Source: PALSA-894 sp034669145 (GTDB taxonomy: Bacteria; Pseudomonadota; Alphaproteobacteria; Rhizobiales; Xanthobacteraceae). From it: 64,000 bases of DNA. The notes beneath the pieces are model-generated. The model was not told the DNA's origin and searched no databases. It saw only the letters and a program-made list of their open reading frames with translations. The stretch's first letter is position 1. Every line of letters starts with the position of its first letter. Positions 26,906 to 38,116 of the stretch are shown one piece after another. The position numbers and the translations under genes were made by a program. The stretch covers positions 1 through 64,000 of the forward strand of contig JAXDNY010000053.1 in NCBI GenBank assembly GCA_034669145.1, in the 5' to 3' direction.

Positions 26906-29092
26906 TCAGAGGGCGTTCGAGCTGGCGCGGCGTTGCGCCGCCCGCCAGGCGCTCAGTTGGCGCAACAGCACCGGCAGCGACATGGCCAGACCGACGAGTG
27001 TCGCAGTGCGGCTTGGCGAAATGACGAGAACCGAGGCAGCGCCGAGCCAGAGCCGCTCCCAGTTCGGCATGCGCGCGAGGCCATAGCCGGTCAGCGCCGC
27101 GGCGAGCATGACAACGCCGACAACGCAGCCACCTGTCGTCTCGAAGAACTCCGGCCAATTGAATCCCTTGGTCACGAGCAGCATCGAGGGCGAGTAAACG
27201 AAGACGAACGGCACCAGTGCCTTGGCGAGGCCGAGCCGGAACGCCGTGTTGCCGGTCTTGAACGGATCGGCGCCGGCCATGCTGGCGCCCGCGTAGGCCG
27301 CGAGCGCAACCGGCGGCGTGATGTCGGCAATGACGCCATAATAAAAGACGAAGAAGTGGGCCACCAGCGGCTGGACGCCGAGCATGGCGAGCGCGGGCGC
27401 GGCGACCGTGACCATGATGAGGTAGGTTGGCGTCGTCGGCACGCCGCAACCGAGCAGGATGCAAACGATCGCCGTCATCACGAGCGTGAAGAACAGCGTC
27501 ATCCCTTTCACGTCAAACAGGCTCTCCGGCATGAAGCCGCCAAGCACCACGGACATATCACCCGCGGCGCCGGTGATGATGGTCGACAGCTTGAAGCCGA
27601 CACCGGTCAGCGTGACGATGCCGATGATGATGCCGACGGTCGCGGCCGCGGCGCCGACGCTGATCGCGTATTTGGCGCCGACCACGAAGGCATCGAGGAT
27701 GTCGAAGAGGCGGGCCTTGCCGCCGTCGTCTTTGAGGACATGCCATGCCGAGACCGCAATCGATGCCGCGATGATCGGACCAAGGCCTTCCCACTCGGTC
27801 AAAATCTGGAACCGAATGGCAAGCGCGATGGCCATGACGAATGCGACAGCCACGACGCGATTGCGATTCGTGAGGCCGAGCACGATGCAGCCGGTGATGC
27901 CCCAGAATGCTGCCAGATAAGGCGTGAAGTCGGAGAACAACACGAGCAGGAGCACGGCGAGCGGCATCGCGGTCGGCCAGTCGCGGCGGATGACCTCGCG
28001 CGCGACCGGCAGTTCGGACTTGGACAGGCCACGCAGGCCGTGCTTTTTCGCCTCGAAATGGATTTGGCAGAACACGCCGAAGAAATGCATGAACGCCGGC
28101 ACGATCGCCGCCACGATAATCGTCTGATACGGAACCGCCAGATACTCCACCATCAGGAACGCGGCCGCGCCCATGATCGGCGGCGTGATCTGCCCGCCGG
28201 TCGCGGCTGCGGCTTCGACGGCGCCGGCGAAGTGCCGCGCATAGCCGATGCGGATCATTGCCGGAATGGTGAGCGAGCCGACCGTGACGGTGTTGGCGAT
28301 CGATGAACCCGAGATCATGCCGAACAGCGCGGAGCCGAAGATGGAGACTTTGGCGGGGCCTCCGGAGAAGCGGCCGGTCAGCGCGGTTGCGAGATCGATG
28401 AAGAAACGGCCGAGCCCGACGCGCGTCGCCAACACGCCGAACAGCACATAGTGGAACACGTAGGTCGCAACGACGCCGAGCGCGATGCCGTAGATGCCCT
28501 GGCTTGTGAGATAGAGGTGATTGACGACGCTTTTCCAGCTATTGCCGGGATGCGCGAGAATTCCCGGCAACGAGCGGCCCCACAGCGCGTAGATCATCAG
28601 GACGACCGCGATCACCGGCAGGGGCCAGCCGACGCTGCGGCGTGTCGCCTCCAGCAGCACCACGATCATCACGGTGCCCATCATCCAGTCGAGCGGGTCG
28701 GGATTGCCGACGCGGAACTGGAGATCGTGAAAGACGTAAGGAACGTAGAGGCTGGTGACGACAGCCGCGATACAGCAGAGCCAGTCGATGACGCTGATAC
28801 CGAGCGGCGCCAACACACTGGCGTTGGGCGTCACGGCGTTGCCCTTCTGGTTCCAGGAGAAGACCAGGAAAATCAACCCGAGCACGCACGCGAGATGAAT
28901 GCCGCGATGCAGCGTCTCCGGCAGGAGTCCGAAGCCGGCCGTGTAGTAATGGAAGCACGAGAGACCGAACAGCGCGACCGCGACGATCCAGCCGGCCGAG
29001 GGCAGCAGCGGCCGGAAGCGCATCTCCGGATCGAGTTCGGCCTCGAGCTTCTGGATCTTTGCGTCGTCGGGCTCTGCGGCGATCGTCGTCAT
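26906..29092 (-). CDS. TRAP transporter fused permease (4TM/12TM, TAXI type)
   Basis: 728 residues, almost entirely hydrophobic after residue 30. It carries the DctM-like signature region with GMISGSSIANTVTVGSLTIPAMIRIGYARHFAGAVEAAAATGGQITPPIMGAAAFLM, and the later GCGVPTTPTYLIMV and FYYGVIADITPPVALAAYAGASMAGADPFKTG. Fused DctQ-DctM permeases partner with TAXI receptors, here encoded 66 bp upstream. They import carboxylates with Na+ or H+. Substrates of TAXI systems are rarely known (glutamate and alpha-ketoglutarate in some). Confidence 0.93.
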   Translation of the reverse strand: MTTIAAEPDDAKIQKLEAELDPEMRFRPLLPSAGWIVAVALFGLSCFHYYTAGFGLLPETLHRGIHLACVLGLIFLVFSWNQKGNAVTPNASVLAPLGISVIDWLCCIAAVVTSLYVPYVFHDLQFRVGNPDPLDWMMGTVMIVVLLEATRRSVGWPLPVIAVVLMIYALWGRSLPGILAHPGNSWKSVVNHLYLTSQGIYGIALGVVATYVFHYVLFGVLATRVGLGRFFIDLATALTGRFSGGPAKVSIFGSALFGMISGSSIANTVTVGSLTIPAMIRIGYARHFAGAVEAAAATGGQITPPIMGAAAFLMVEYLAVPYQTIIVAAIVPAFMHFFGVFCQIHFEAKKHGLRGLSKSELPVAREVIRRDWPTAMPLAVLLLVLFSDFTPYLAAFWGITGCIVLGLTNRNRVVAVAFVMAIALAIRFQILTEWEGLGPIIAASIAVSAWHVLKDDGGKARLFDILDAFVVGAKYAISVGAAAATVGIIIGIVTLTGVGFKLSTIITGAAGDMSVVLGGFMPESLFDVKGMTLFFTLVMTAIVCILLGCGVPTTPTYLIMVTVAAPALAMLGVQPLVAHFFVFYYGVIADITPPVALAAYAGASMAGADPFKTGNTAFRLGLAKALVPFVFVYSPSMLLVTKGFNWPEFFETTGGCVVGVVMLAAALTGYGLARMPNWERLWLGAASVLVISPSRTATLVGLAMSLPVLLRQLSAWRAAQRRASSNAL

Positions 29093-29158
29093 GCGGTAAC
29101 CGCCGGCCGAGCCGTGGACCGCATGACGCGCTGTCTCCCCCTCAAGAGCATGTGCCCG

Positions 29159-30130
29159 CTACTTCAGCAGACCGATCTCCTTGTAGTATTTCTCGGCGCC
29201 CGCATGCAGCGGGATGCCGACGCCCTCGAGCGCCGTCGCCTTCTGAATCGCCTTGCCCTTGGCGTGTCCGCTGTTGAGCGCGGCGCGTGTCTTGTCGCTC
29301 CACAGCGCCTTGGTGATCTCGTAAACGAGATCCTCCGGCTGTTTGGATGACGTGGTCCACTGCGCGCCCACCGCGACTGTCTCGACGCCCTTGACGTCCT
29401 TGTAGGTGCCGTCGGGGATCGTGTCCTTGGCGAAGAATTTGAATTGCGCCATGAGCTTGTCGCGCACGGCGCCCTCGATCGGCAGAAGTTCGAAGCCGTT
29501 GGTGGCGGCAAGTTCGCTGAGCGTCCCCTGCGGGTATCCGGTGGTCTGGAAGTAGCCGTCGAGCGAGCCATCCTTGAGCTTCTCGGCGGATTGAACCTGC
29601 TTCAAATATTCCGGCCGGATGTCCTTCTCGGTCACGCCAAAGGCTGCCAGCAACACGCGCGCATTGACGAGAGTACCGGACCCCGGCTCATCGATCGAAA
29701 CACGCTTGCCTTTGAGATCGGCGAGCGACTTGATCCCCAAGCCCTTCCTGACGATGACGTGCACGCTCTCGGGAAACAGATTGGCGATGACGCGCAGCTC
29801 CTCGATCTTGGGCTTGCCCTCGTAGATACCGGTGCCGGTATAGGCCCAGGAATTGACGTCGGCCTGACTGAACCCCGACTCCATCGAGCCGCCGACGATG
29901 CCATTGACGTTGGCGACCGCGCCGTTGGTGGCAACGGCGCTGACGTTGATCTTGTCGGTCGAGACCGCGTTGGCGATCATGCCGCCGACCGGGTAATAGG
30001 TGCCGCCGGTGCCGCCGGTGCCGATGCGGAAGAAGCGCTGCTGAGCCAGCGCCGGCCGCCCGGCAAATCCGAGAGCGCCGAAGCCGGCGCCGAGCGCCAG
30101 CGCCTCGCGGCGGGTGATGTGACCAGTCAT
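29159..30130 (-). CDS. TRAP transporter TAXI family receptor
   Basis: 323 residues from ATG 30130, with GAGGGAGGA seven bases upstream. A longer in-frame start lacks this. The N-terminus (TRREALALGAGFGALGFAGRPALAQ) is a signal peptide, possibly Tat (RR). The mature part opens with FFRIGTGGTGGTYYPVGGMIANAVS, the TAXI-family hallmark, and continues with GKRVSIDEPGSGTLVNARVLLAAFGVTEKDI. It binds the substrate in the periplasm for the fused permease downstream. Confidence 0.93.
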   Translation of the reverse strand: MTGHITRREALALGAGFGALGFAGRPALAQQRFFRIGTGGTGGTYYPVGGMIANAVSTDKINVSAVATNGAVANVNGIVGGSMESGFSQADVNSWAYTGTGIYEGKPKIEELRVIANLFPESVHVIVRKGLGIKSLADLKGKRVSIDEPGSGTLVNARVLLAAFGVTEKDIRPEYLKQVQSAEKLKDGSLDGYFQTTGYPQGTLSELAATNGFELLPIEGAVRDKLMAQFKFFAKDTIPDGTYKDVKGVETVAVGAQWTTSSKQPEDLVYEITKALWSDKTRAALNSGHAKGKAIQKATALEGVGIPLHAGAEKYYKEIGLLK

Positions 30131-30271
30131 GCATCGTCCTCCCTCAAGGCTGGCCGGTCCCTTCCGGCTAGCGGCGTAAAACTGCACCTGAATGCGGCAG
30201 CTTGTCTATCGTTCGAGGTGCGGCTCATGCGCCAATGCGCGCCGCATCGGCGAGGACATGGGGGACGCGGG

Positions 30272-32059
30272 CTACCGCCCGGCCGCATAGGCCTGCATCA
30301 GCCGCGGGGTCGCCGCCGCGCGCAGGAATCCGCCCCAGCGGCCGACCGCGCACACGCGCCCGAGCGCCCAGGGGCCTTCGACGGTCAGCAGGTGACCGCG
30401 CTTTTCCAGTTCGGCGCGCGTCGCTGCCGGGAAGCGATCTTCCAGGATGACCCGGCCCGGCTCGAAAATGCGCGGATGGAACGACTGCACCATGTGTTTC
30501 GTCTGGAACATCGGTGCGTCGATCGCCTGCTGCAGGCTCATGCGGTGATGCACGAGACGCAGGAAAACCGCGAGCATCCACTGCTCCTGCTGATCCCCGC
30601 CCGGTGTTCCGAACGCCAGATACGGCTCGCCGTCGCGCGTGACCAGCGTCGGCGACAGCGTAATGCGCGGGCGCGTACCGGCCCGCAAGGTCGAGGGGTG
30701 ACCCGCTTCAAGCCAGCAGATCTGGCCGCGTGTCGAAACCGGAAAGCCGAGGCCGGGCACCACCGGCGATCCCTGCAGCCATCCGCCGGAGGGAGTCGCC
30801 GAGATCATGTTGCCGGCCGCATCCACGATGTCGAGATGTACGGTGTCGCCCCATTCGGGCGGCAGCGGCGCGAAGGTCGGCTCGCCGCCGCCTGGCCCGA
30901 CAGGCTTTTCCTTACCGGCCATCGCGATCACGCGGGCGATACGTGCTTTCGCGTCGCCGATATCGCCCGGCCGCAGTTCCATCGATGCGCGCTCACCGAT
31001 CAGCTTGCGGCGCGTGTCCGCATACTGCGCCGACAAGAGCGTTGCGAGCGGCACATCGACCGCGTCGGGATCGCCATAGAAGGCGTCGCGGTCGGCGAAG
31101 CCGAGTTTCAGCGCCTCGACCAGCGTGTGCACGAAGTCCGGCCCGAGCGGGTCCATCGCGGCGATATCGTGGCCTTCGAGCAGCCGCAGCGTTTGCAGGA
31201 ACATCGGCCCCTGCGACCACGGCCCGAGCTTGTGGACCGTGAGCCCGTGATAGTCCGCCGACACGGACGGTTCGGCGCGTGCCCCATAGCGCGCAAGATC
31301 GTCGCCGGTGAGCAGCCCGCGATGGCGCGTCCCCGTCGAGTCCATCAGTTCGGTGCGATAGAAGCGGTCGATCGCCTCGGCGACGAAGCCTTTATAGTAG
31401 GCGTTGCGCGCCGCCTCGATCTGGCGGACGCGGTCGCCGCCCGCGGCTTCGGCTTCGGCGAGAATGCGGCGGTAGGTTTCGGCGATAGCGGGCGTGCGGA
31501 ACGGCTTGTCGGGATGCGGCGCCTTGCCGTTGGTGAGCCAGACCTCGCCGGAGCTCAGCCATTCGGTCTTGAAGTAATCGACCGCCGGAATGATCGTCGC
31601 GACGATGCGCGGCACCAGCGGAAATCCGCGCTCCGCGTAGCCGATCGCATACGAGAGCACATCTCGCAGCAGCAGCGTGCCGTAATCCCGTAGCAGCAGC
31701 ATCCACCCATCGAACGCACCCGGCACCACGGCAGGCAGCAGCCCCGTTCCGGGCATCTGTTCGAGGCCCATCGCGGTCAACCGCTCGGGCGTTGCGGCGG
31801 CGGGAAACGGCCCCTGTCCGCAAATGACCTCCGGCGCTTTCGCACCCGCGCGAAACACGATGGCGGGCAACTCGCCGCCCGGGCCGTTGAGATGCGGCTC
31901 GACGATCTGCAGCACGAAGCCTGCCGCCGCCGCCGCATCGAACGCGTTGCCGCCGCGCTCCAGCACGGCCATGCCGGTCTGCGTCGCCAGCCAGTGTGTC
32001 GTCGCGACCGCGCCGAACGTCCCACGAATATCCGGCCGTGTGGTGAATGTCGGTTGCAT
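30272..32059 (-). CDS. Gamma-glutamyltransferase family protein
   Basis: 595 residues from ATG 32059 with GGAGGGG close upstream; no signal peptide, so probably cytoplasmic, unlike the secreted E. coli enzyme. ATTHWLATQTGMAVLERGGNAFDAAAAAGFVLQIVEPHLNGPGGE is the conserved large-subunit N-terminus. The self-processing/catalytic Thr is Thr406 in GDTVHLDIVDAAGNMISATPSGGW, and the late GTPGGDQQEQWMLAVFLRLV is the conserved oxyanion region. Ntn-fold hydrolases of this family cut gamma-glutamyl, but also other amide bonds (cephalosporin acylase type). It is divergent from a DUF1028 gene (92 bp). Confidence 0.9.
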   Translation of the reverse strand: MQPTFTTRPDIRGTFGAVATTHWLATQTGMAVLERGGNAFDAAAAAGFVLQIVEPHLNGPGGELPAIVFRAGAKAPEVICGQGPFPAAATPERLTAMGLEQMPGTGLLPAVVPGAFDGWMLLLRDYGTLLLRDVLSYAIGYAERGFPLVPRIVATIIPAVDYFKTEWLSSGEVWLTNGKAPHPDKPFRTPAIAETYRRILAEAEAAGGDRVRQIEAARNAYYKGFVAEAIDRFYRTELMDSTGTRHRGLLTGDDLARYGARAEPSVSADYHGLTVHKLGPWSQGPMFLQTLRLLEGHDIAAMDPLGPDFVHTLVEALKLGFADRDAFYGDPDAVDVPLATLLSAQYADTRRKLIGERASMELRPGDIGDAKARIARVIAMAGKEKPVGPGGGEPTFAPLPPEWGDTVHLDIVDAAGNMISATPSGGWLQGSPVVPGLGFPVSTRGQICWLEAGHPSTLRAGTRPRITLSPTLVTRDGEPYLAFGTPGGDQQEQWMLAVFLRLVHHRMSLQQAIDAPMFQTKHMVQSFHPRIFEPGRVILEDRFPAATRAELEKRGHLLTVEGPWALGRVCAVGRWGGFLRAAATPRLMQAYAAGR

Positions 32060-32151
32060 CGCCCCTCCGCGTGCGCGCGACACTAGCTGCGCTGCGCCGA
32101 TTGCGAAAGCGCGGCTGGACAAGGCTCCCCTTCCGATATCTCATCGCTGCC

Positions 32152-32868
32152 ATGACATGGTCCATCATCGCACGCGATCCAAGCGGCGCCTTCGGTGTCG
32201 CCGTCGCGAGCAAGTTCTTCGCGGTCGGCGCGATCTGTCCGCATGGCGAAGGTGGCGTCGGCGCGCTCTCGACGCAGGCTTTGCCGAACCCGCTTTGGGG
32301 TTTTCGCGGCATGCGCCTCTTGCGCGAGGGGATGCCGGCGCAAGCGGTGGTCGATCATGTCACCAAGCCGGATGGCGGCGCCGCGCAACGCCAGTTTCAC
32401 GTTCACGACGCCCGGGGCGGCATTGCGGTCCATACCGGCGCGAACTGCATCGATTGGTGCGGGCATGTCGTGCGGCCCGGGGTCTCTGTTGCCGGCAACA
32501 TGCTGGCCGGGCCGGACGTCGTTGCGGCGACTGCGCATGCCTTCGAGACGTCAGCAGAAAAATCATTCGTGCGGCAGCTCATCGCCGCCATGAACGCAGG
32601 CGAAGCGGCGGGCGGCGATAAACGCGGCAAGCAATCGGCCGCCCTGCTGATTTGGACGACCGAGGAATATCCGGCGGTGAGTCTGCGCGTCGACGACCAC
32701 CCCGATCCGCTGCGTGAGCTCTCGCGGCTCGAAAGCATTGGCCGTGAGCGGCTTTTCCATTACGTGAAATTCATGCCGTCGCGGACAAATCCGCAGGGAA
32801 CGCTCGACCGCGAGGTGATCGAGGCGGGCATCGCGGCCGCTGTTGCGGCGGAGCAGAACGGCACTTGA
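32152..32868 (+). CDS. DUF1028 family protein (predicted Ntn-type hydrolase)
   Basis: 238 residues from ATG 32152. MTWSIIARDPSGAFGVAVASKFFAVGAICPHGEGGVGALSTQALPNPLWGFRGMRLL is the near-invariant DUF1028 N-terminus (TxSIxARDPxTGexGVAVxSxxFAVG). Also typical are VAGNMLAGPDVV and GDKRGKQSAALLI. The family is predicted to have an Ntn-hydrolase-like fold and often sits beside peptidases and peptide receptors. Here it is followed by a peptide-type receptor (79 bp) and diverges from a gamma-glutamyltransferase, so a role in peptide or amide breakdown is likely but unproven. Confidence 0.88.
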   Translation: MTWSIIARDPSGAFGVAVASKFFAVGAICPHGEGGVGALSTQALPNPLWGFRGMRLLREGMPAQAVVDHVTKPDGGAAQRQFHVHDARGGIAVHTGANCIDWCGHVVRPGVSVAGNMLAGPDVVAATAHAFETSAEKSFVRQLIAAMNAGEAAGGDKRGKQSAALLIWTTEEYPAVSLRVDDHPDPLRELSRLESIGRERLFHYVKFMPSRTNPQGTLDREVIEAGIAAAVAAEQNGT

Positions 32869-32947
32869 TTCAATCCTCGGGCGCTGTTCGCCGCATCGGA
32901 CGGGCGCTACACTGATCGCAACACCATTCGTCGATCGGGGGTTAACC

Positions 32948-34471
32948 GTGAAAGCTCGCACCGTCCTGCTCGGCACGCTGTTCGCAGCAACGATCACGGC
33001 TACGTCTGCCTTGGCGCAAGGCCATCTGCGCATCGGCCTTGCCGAGGATCCCGACAATCTCGATCCGACCACCGCGGGCTCTTATGTAGGGCGCATCGTG
33101 CTCGCGTCGCTGTGCGACAAGCTGTTCGACATCGACAACGATCTCAATATCGTCCCGCAGCTCGCGCTCTCGCATGAGACCTCGCAGGACGGAAAGACCG
33201 TCACGATCAAGCTGCGGCCGAGTGTTAAATTCCAGGATGGCGAGCCGTTCGATGCCGAGGCGGTGAAGTTCACGCTCGACCGGCACATGAACAAGGAGGA
33301 TTCCAAGCGCAAGGCCGAGCTGTCGCAGATCGACAAGGTCGAGGTGGCCGACCCGCTGACAATCCGGCTGCTCCTCAAGGCGCCGTTCTCGCCGCTGCTG
33401 GCGCAGCTCACCGACCGCGCCGGCATGATGGTCTCGCCCAAGGCCGTGAAGGAGGCGGGCGACAAGTTCGTACACAAGCCGATCTGCGCCGGGCCGTTCC
33501 GGTTCACCGACCGGGTCGCGCAGGAGCGCATCGTGCTCGACCGCTTCCCGGATTACTGGGACAAGGAGCGCATCCACGTCGACCGCATCACCTATCTGCC
33601 TATTCCGGACAGCACCGTGCGGCTTGCCAATTTGCGCGCCGGCGCGCTCGACCTGATCGAGCGGATATTGCCGACCGATATCCCGCAGGTGCGCAGCGAT
33701 CCGAAGCTGAAGCTGCTGCTGCCGGCTCCGCCGATCGCCTACACGGGCCTCACCATCAATCTTGGCAACACCGACCGTGCCAAAAATCCGCTCGGCCAGA
33801 ATGCCAAGGTGCGTCACGCGCTCGAACTCGCGATCGACCGCGAGGCCATCAACCAGGTCGTCTTCAACGGCAACTTCACGCCGGGCAATCAGTGGTCGGC
33901 GCCGTCCAACCAGTACTTCGTCGCGAAATTCCCGGTTCCGCCGCGCAACATCGAGAAGGCGAAGGCGCTGATCAAGGAAGCGGGCGTCACCACCCCGATC
34001 ACGCTCGAATTGATGGTGCCGAACCAGCCTGACGTGAAGCAGGTGGCGGAGGTGCTTCAGGCGATGGGGGCCGAAGCCGGCTTCGATCTGAAAATTCGTC
34101 TGACCGAATTCGCGACGTCGCTCGACGAAGCCGTGAAGGGCAACTTCCAGATCTACCTGATCGGCTGGAGCGGCCGCATCGATCCCGATCAGAACGTCAT
34201 CAACCACCTGGGCTGCGGCGCTGCGCCATTCAACTGGGGAAAATACTGCAACGCGACCGCGCAGGCGGGCCTCGACGAGGCGCGCACGGTGAGCGAGCCG
34301 GCCAAGCGCAAGGCGGCATACGAGAAGGCGTTCACGCAGATCGAGGCCGACATGCCGCTGATCTACCTCTATCACCAGCATTGGGTCTTTGCGTATTCGG
34401 CGAAGATCGAAGGCTACAAGCAGCCGCCGGACGGCATCATCCGCCCGCAGGACATCAAATTGGCCCGATAG
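32948..34471 (+). CDS. ABC transporter receptor, peptide/nickel family 5
   Basis: 507 residues from GTG 32948, preceded by GGGGG. The signal peptide is VKARTVLLGTLFAATITATSALA. The mature part starts HLRIGLAEDPDNLDPTTAGSYVGRIVLASLCDKLFDIDNDLNIVPQLALS, the SBP_bac_5 signature region, with VKFQDGEPFDAEAVKFTLDRH and YLYHQHWVFAYSAKIEGYKQPPDG at the end. These receptors bind oligopeptides, glutathione or opines. No permease or ATPase genes follow. It is the last gene of a plus-strand group with DUF1028. Confidence 0.9.
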   Translation: MKARTVLLGTLFAATITATSALAQGHLRIGLAEDPDNLDPTTAGSYVGRIVLASLCDKLFDIDNDLNIVPQLALSHETSQDGKTVTIKLRPSVKFQDGEPFDAEAVKFTLDRHMNKEDSKRKAELSQIDKVEVADPLTIRLLLKAPFSPLLAQLTDRAGMMVSPKAVKEAGDKFVHKPICAGPFRFTDRVAQERIVLDRFPDYWDKERIHVDRITYLPIPDSTVRLANLRAGALDLIERILPTDIPQVRSDPKLKLLLPAPPIAYTGLTINLGNTDRAKNPLGQNAKVRHALELAIDREAINQVVFNGNFTPGNQWSAPSNQYFVAKFPVPPRNIEKAKALIKEAGVTTPITLELMVPNQPDVKQVAEVLQAMGAEAGFDLKIRLTEFATSLDEAVKGNFQIYLIGWSGRIDPDQNVINHLGCGAAPFNWGKYCNATAQAGLDEARTVSEPAKRKAAYEKAFTQIEADMPLIYLYHQHWVFAYSAKIEGYKQPPDGIIRPQDIKLAR

Positions 34472-34583
34472 CTCACCCGAGCTACCATGGTTGTGGGTGA
34501 TTGCGCGACGTAGATCGCGCCAGCTCGCGGCGATTGGCAACCGGAGTCGTGTGACGATTCGGGGCACATTTTTCTTAAATTTG

Positions 34584-34606
34584 GTCACGCCGCACGGCGG
34601 CGTGAC
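34584..34606. repeat. Perfect 10-bp inverted repeat upstream of the DctB-like gene
   Basis: GTCACGCCGC (34584-34593), loop ACG, GCGGCGTGAC (34597-34606), about 55 bp before the likely start at 34662. No T-run follows on either strand, so a terminator without U-tract or an operator are both possible. Confidence 0.5.
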
Positions 34607-34661
34607 GTGATACAAGCGGGCAGGCCCTATTCGTAGATCGTTGTGCCGGTATTTGACTGCC

Positions 34662-36510
34662 ATGTTGGCTATGCCCAGCACCGTGCCTGGACGCCAGATC
34701 AGGTCGGCGCTCTTTGTGGCTGGCGCACTCGCGACTGTCGCCGTCTCGGCGCTGGCGCTGGCTTATTTGTGGCGTGAAACCGGGCTGCGATCGCTTCAGG
34801 CCGTCAACGAGCCCCGCATCGAGCTTATCGCCAGCGCGGTCCGGTCGGAGATCAACCGGCAGGACCATTTGCCGGTCCTCCTGTCGCTCGACGACAACGT
34901 GCGGGATGCGCTGAAGACGCCTCAGAACCAGTCGCGCCTCGCGCAACTCAGCGATAAACTACAGCGCATCATCACTGAGGCCGACACGCGCGCGCTTTAT
35001 GTCATCGGCGCCAACGGCACGGTCCTGGCGGCCGGAAGTGCGAACCCGGCGGAAACTCTCGTTGGCCGCAATCTGATCGATCGATCGTATTTCGTGAAGG
35101 CGCTCGAATCGGGGCGAAGCAGCTACCTGGGCGTTGAACCCGTGAACAGCCGGGTCCGCTACTATCTCACCGAGGCAATCCGCGACACCGCGATGCTTGG
35201 CGTGGCGGTCGTGCGCATTGAGTTCGACTCGCTGGAGTCCGCGTGGGAGCGGAGCGGAGAGCGCGTACTCATTACGGACCCTGATGGCGTCGTGTTTCTC
35301 ACCAGTGACCCGGCGTACAAGTATCAGACCATCGGCGGGATATCGGCGCCGCATCTTGCGACCGAATCCGCGCCGCCGAACTACCCCGAGAACCTGATCA
35401 AGCCTCTCGATCTTACCGTACTGAATCGGCGCGGCACGAACGCGATCGTCCGGCTCAAGACCGGCAATGAGGACGCTCATTACCTCTACCAAACGATGCA
35501 GCTGCCGGAGTTCGGCTGGACGATCCATCGTTTCGCCGATCTCGCCATCGTGGAAGCCGACGAGCGGGACGGCGCAATTATTGGGGGCGCGATCTCTGCG
35601 CTTATCATCTCGCTGCTGCTTTATCTTGTGCAGCGCCAGCGCGCGTATCTCGATGCCAGGGAGGCTGGTGCGAAGTTGCAGAACGAGGTTGCCGCGCGCA
35701 CGCGCGAACTGCGCGAGGCCAACATTCTGCTGCAGAGCGAGGTGGACGAGCGCCGCCGCACGGAAGCGCGCCTGCGCACGACCCAGAATGAGCTTGTGCA
35801 GGCGGGCAAGCTCGCCGCGCTCGGACAGATGTCGGCTGCCATCGCCCATGAGGTGAATCAGCCGCTCGCCGCGATCCGTACCTTCATGGCGAGCGCGAAA
35901 GTTTTTCTGCAGCGCGGAGATTCCAGGCAGGTCATCAAGAATCTCGACCTCATCGATGGTCTGGCCGAGCGCATGGCCGCCATCACCAATCACCTGAAAG
36001 CCTTCGCCCGCAAGAGCGAGCCGGGACGGCCCGAGCCGGTCTCCGTCGCGCGTGCCGTCGAGGGCGCCCTGTTTCTGATCGAGAGCCAGATCAAGGCGGC
36101 CAATGTGCACATCACACGCGACGTTCAGCCCGATCTGTGGGTGTCAGGGTACGCGGTGCAGCTCGAACAGGTGCTGGTCAACCTCATCCGCAATGCGCTC
36201 GATGCGGTCACTGAGGTGAAGCGGCCGGCCGTCGAGATCGCGGTGCGCGCCTCGGAGGATATCGTCCGTATCGTTATCGCCGACAACGGACCGGGCGTCC
36301 CATCTGAGTTGATCGAGCGTATTTTCGATCCGTTCGTCACCTCCAAGCCGGTGGGCAAAGGGCTGGGACTCGGCCTTTCGATCAGCTACGGCATCGTGCA
36401 GGATTTTCGCGGCAGCATTCACGCGTCCAATCGCCCGGAGGGTGGCGCCGAGCTCACGATCGAGCTTCCGCGCCTGATGCCGGGAAATGTCCCGCTGGAG
36501 AAAGCCCTCC

Positions 36511-36518
<8 letters not shown>
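34662..36518 (+). CDS. DctB-like membrane sensor histidine kinase
   Basis: 618 residues from ATG 34662 (ATG 34671 is an alternative). One membrane segment near residues 13-33 (SALFVAGALATVAVSALALAYL) and another near 300 (IIGGAISALIISLLLYLV) bracket a periplasmic double-Cache-type sensor domain with GRNLIDRSYFVKALESGRSSYLGVEPVNSRVRYYL. A coiled coil follows, then the HisKA box with His396 in GQMSAAIAHEVNQPLAAIRTF, and the HATPase N, G1 and G2 boxes (NLIRNALDAV, DNGPGV, GKGLGLGLSISYGIV). This is the architecture of DctB, which senses C4-dicarboxylates, but the signal here is unknown. It overlaps the regulator gene by 8 bp. Confidence 0.92.
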
Positions 36519-37905
<1,387 letters not shown>

Positions 37906-37974
37906 TCCGCCCGGTTCTCTGTTCCACTAACCAGTTGTTTTTATTATGATCATTTACGGATTCCGATCTCGCCT

Positions 37975-37991
37975 CTGGCACGCGAGTTGCT
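37975..37991 (+). promoter_or_regulatory. Sigma-54 (-24/-12) promoter of the OMF-adaptor-RND operon
   Basis: CTGGCACGCGAGTTGCT matches the consensus YTGGCACGRNNNTTGCW at every defined position but one. GG (37977-37978) and GC (37989-37990) are separated by exactly 10 bases, the strict requirement. The start point would be near 38002, about 115 bp before the first gene. It lies 70 bp downstream of the DctD-like activator gene. Confidence 0.8.
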
Positions 37992-38116
37992 CCAAGATCG
38001 GCGCCGGGGGCGCGCGGGGATTTAGAAAAAACGGCGGCGTTCAGCCCGCCTTCCCGCGCGGTGGGGTCGGGACGTCTGAATTGGGTGCGGATTACGATGA
38101 ATTGCACGGGCTATGC

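Noticed and set aside
29444..31693. 749-codon plus-strand frame over the TAXI receptor and gamma-glutamyltransferase
   Set aside because: Antisense shadow; the minus-strand genes carry clear family motifs, this frame none.
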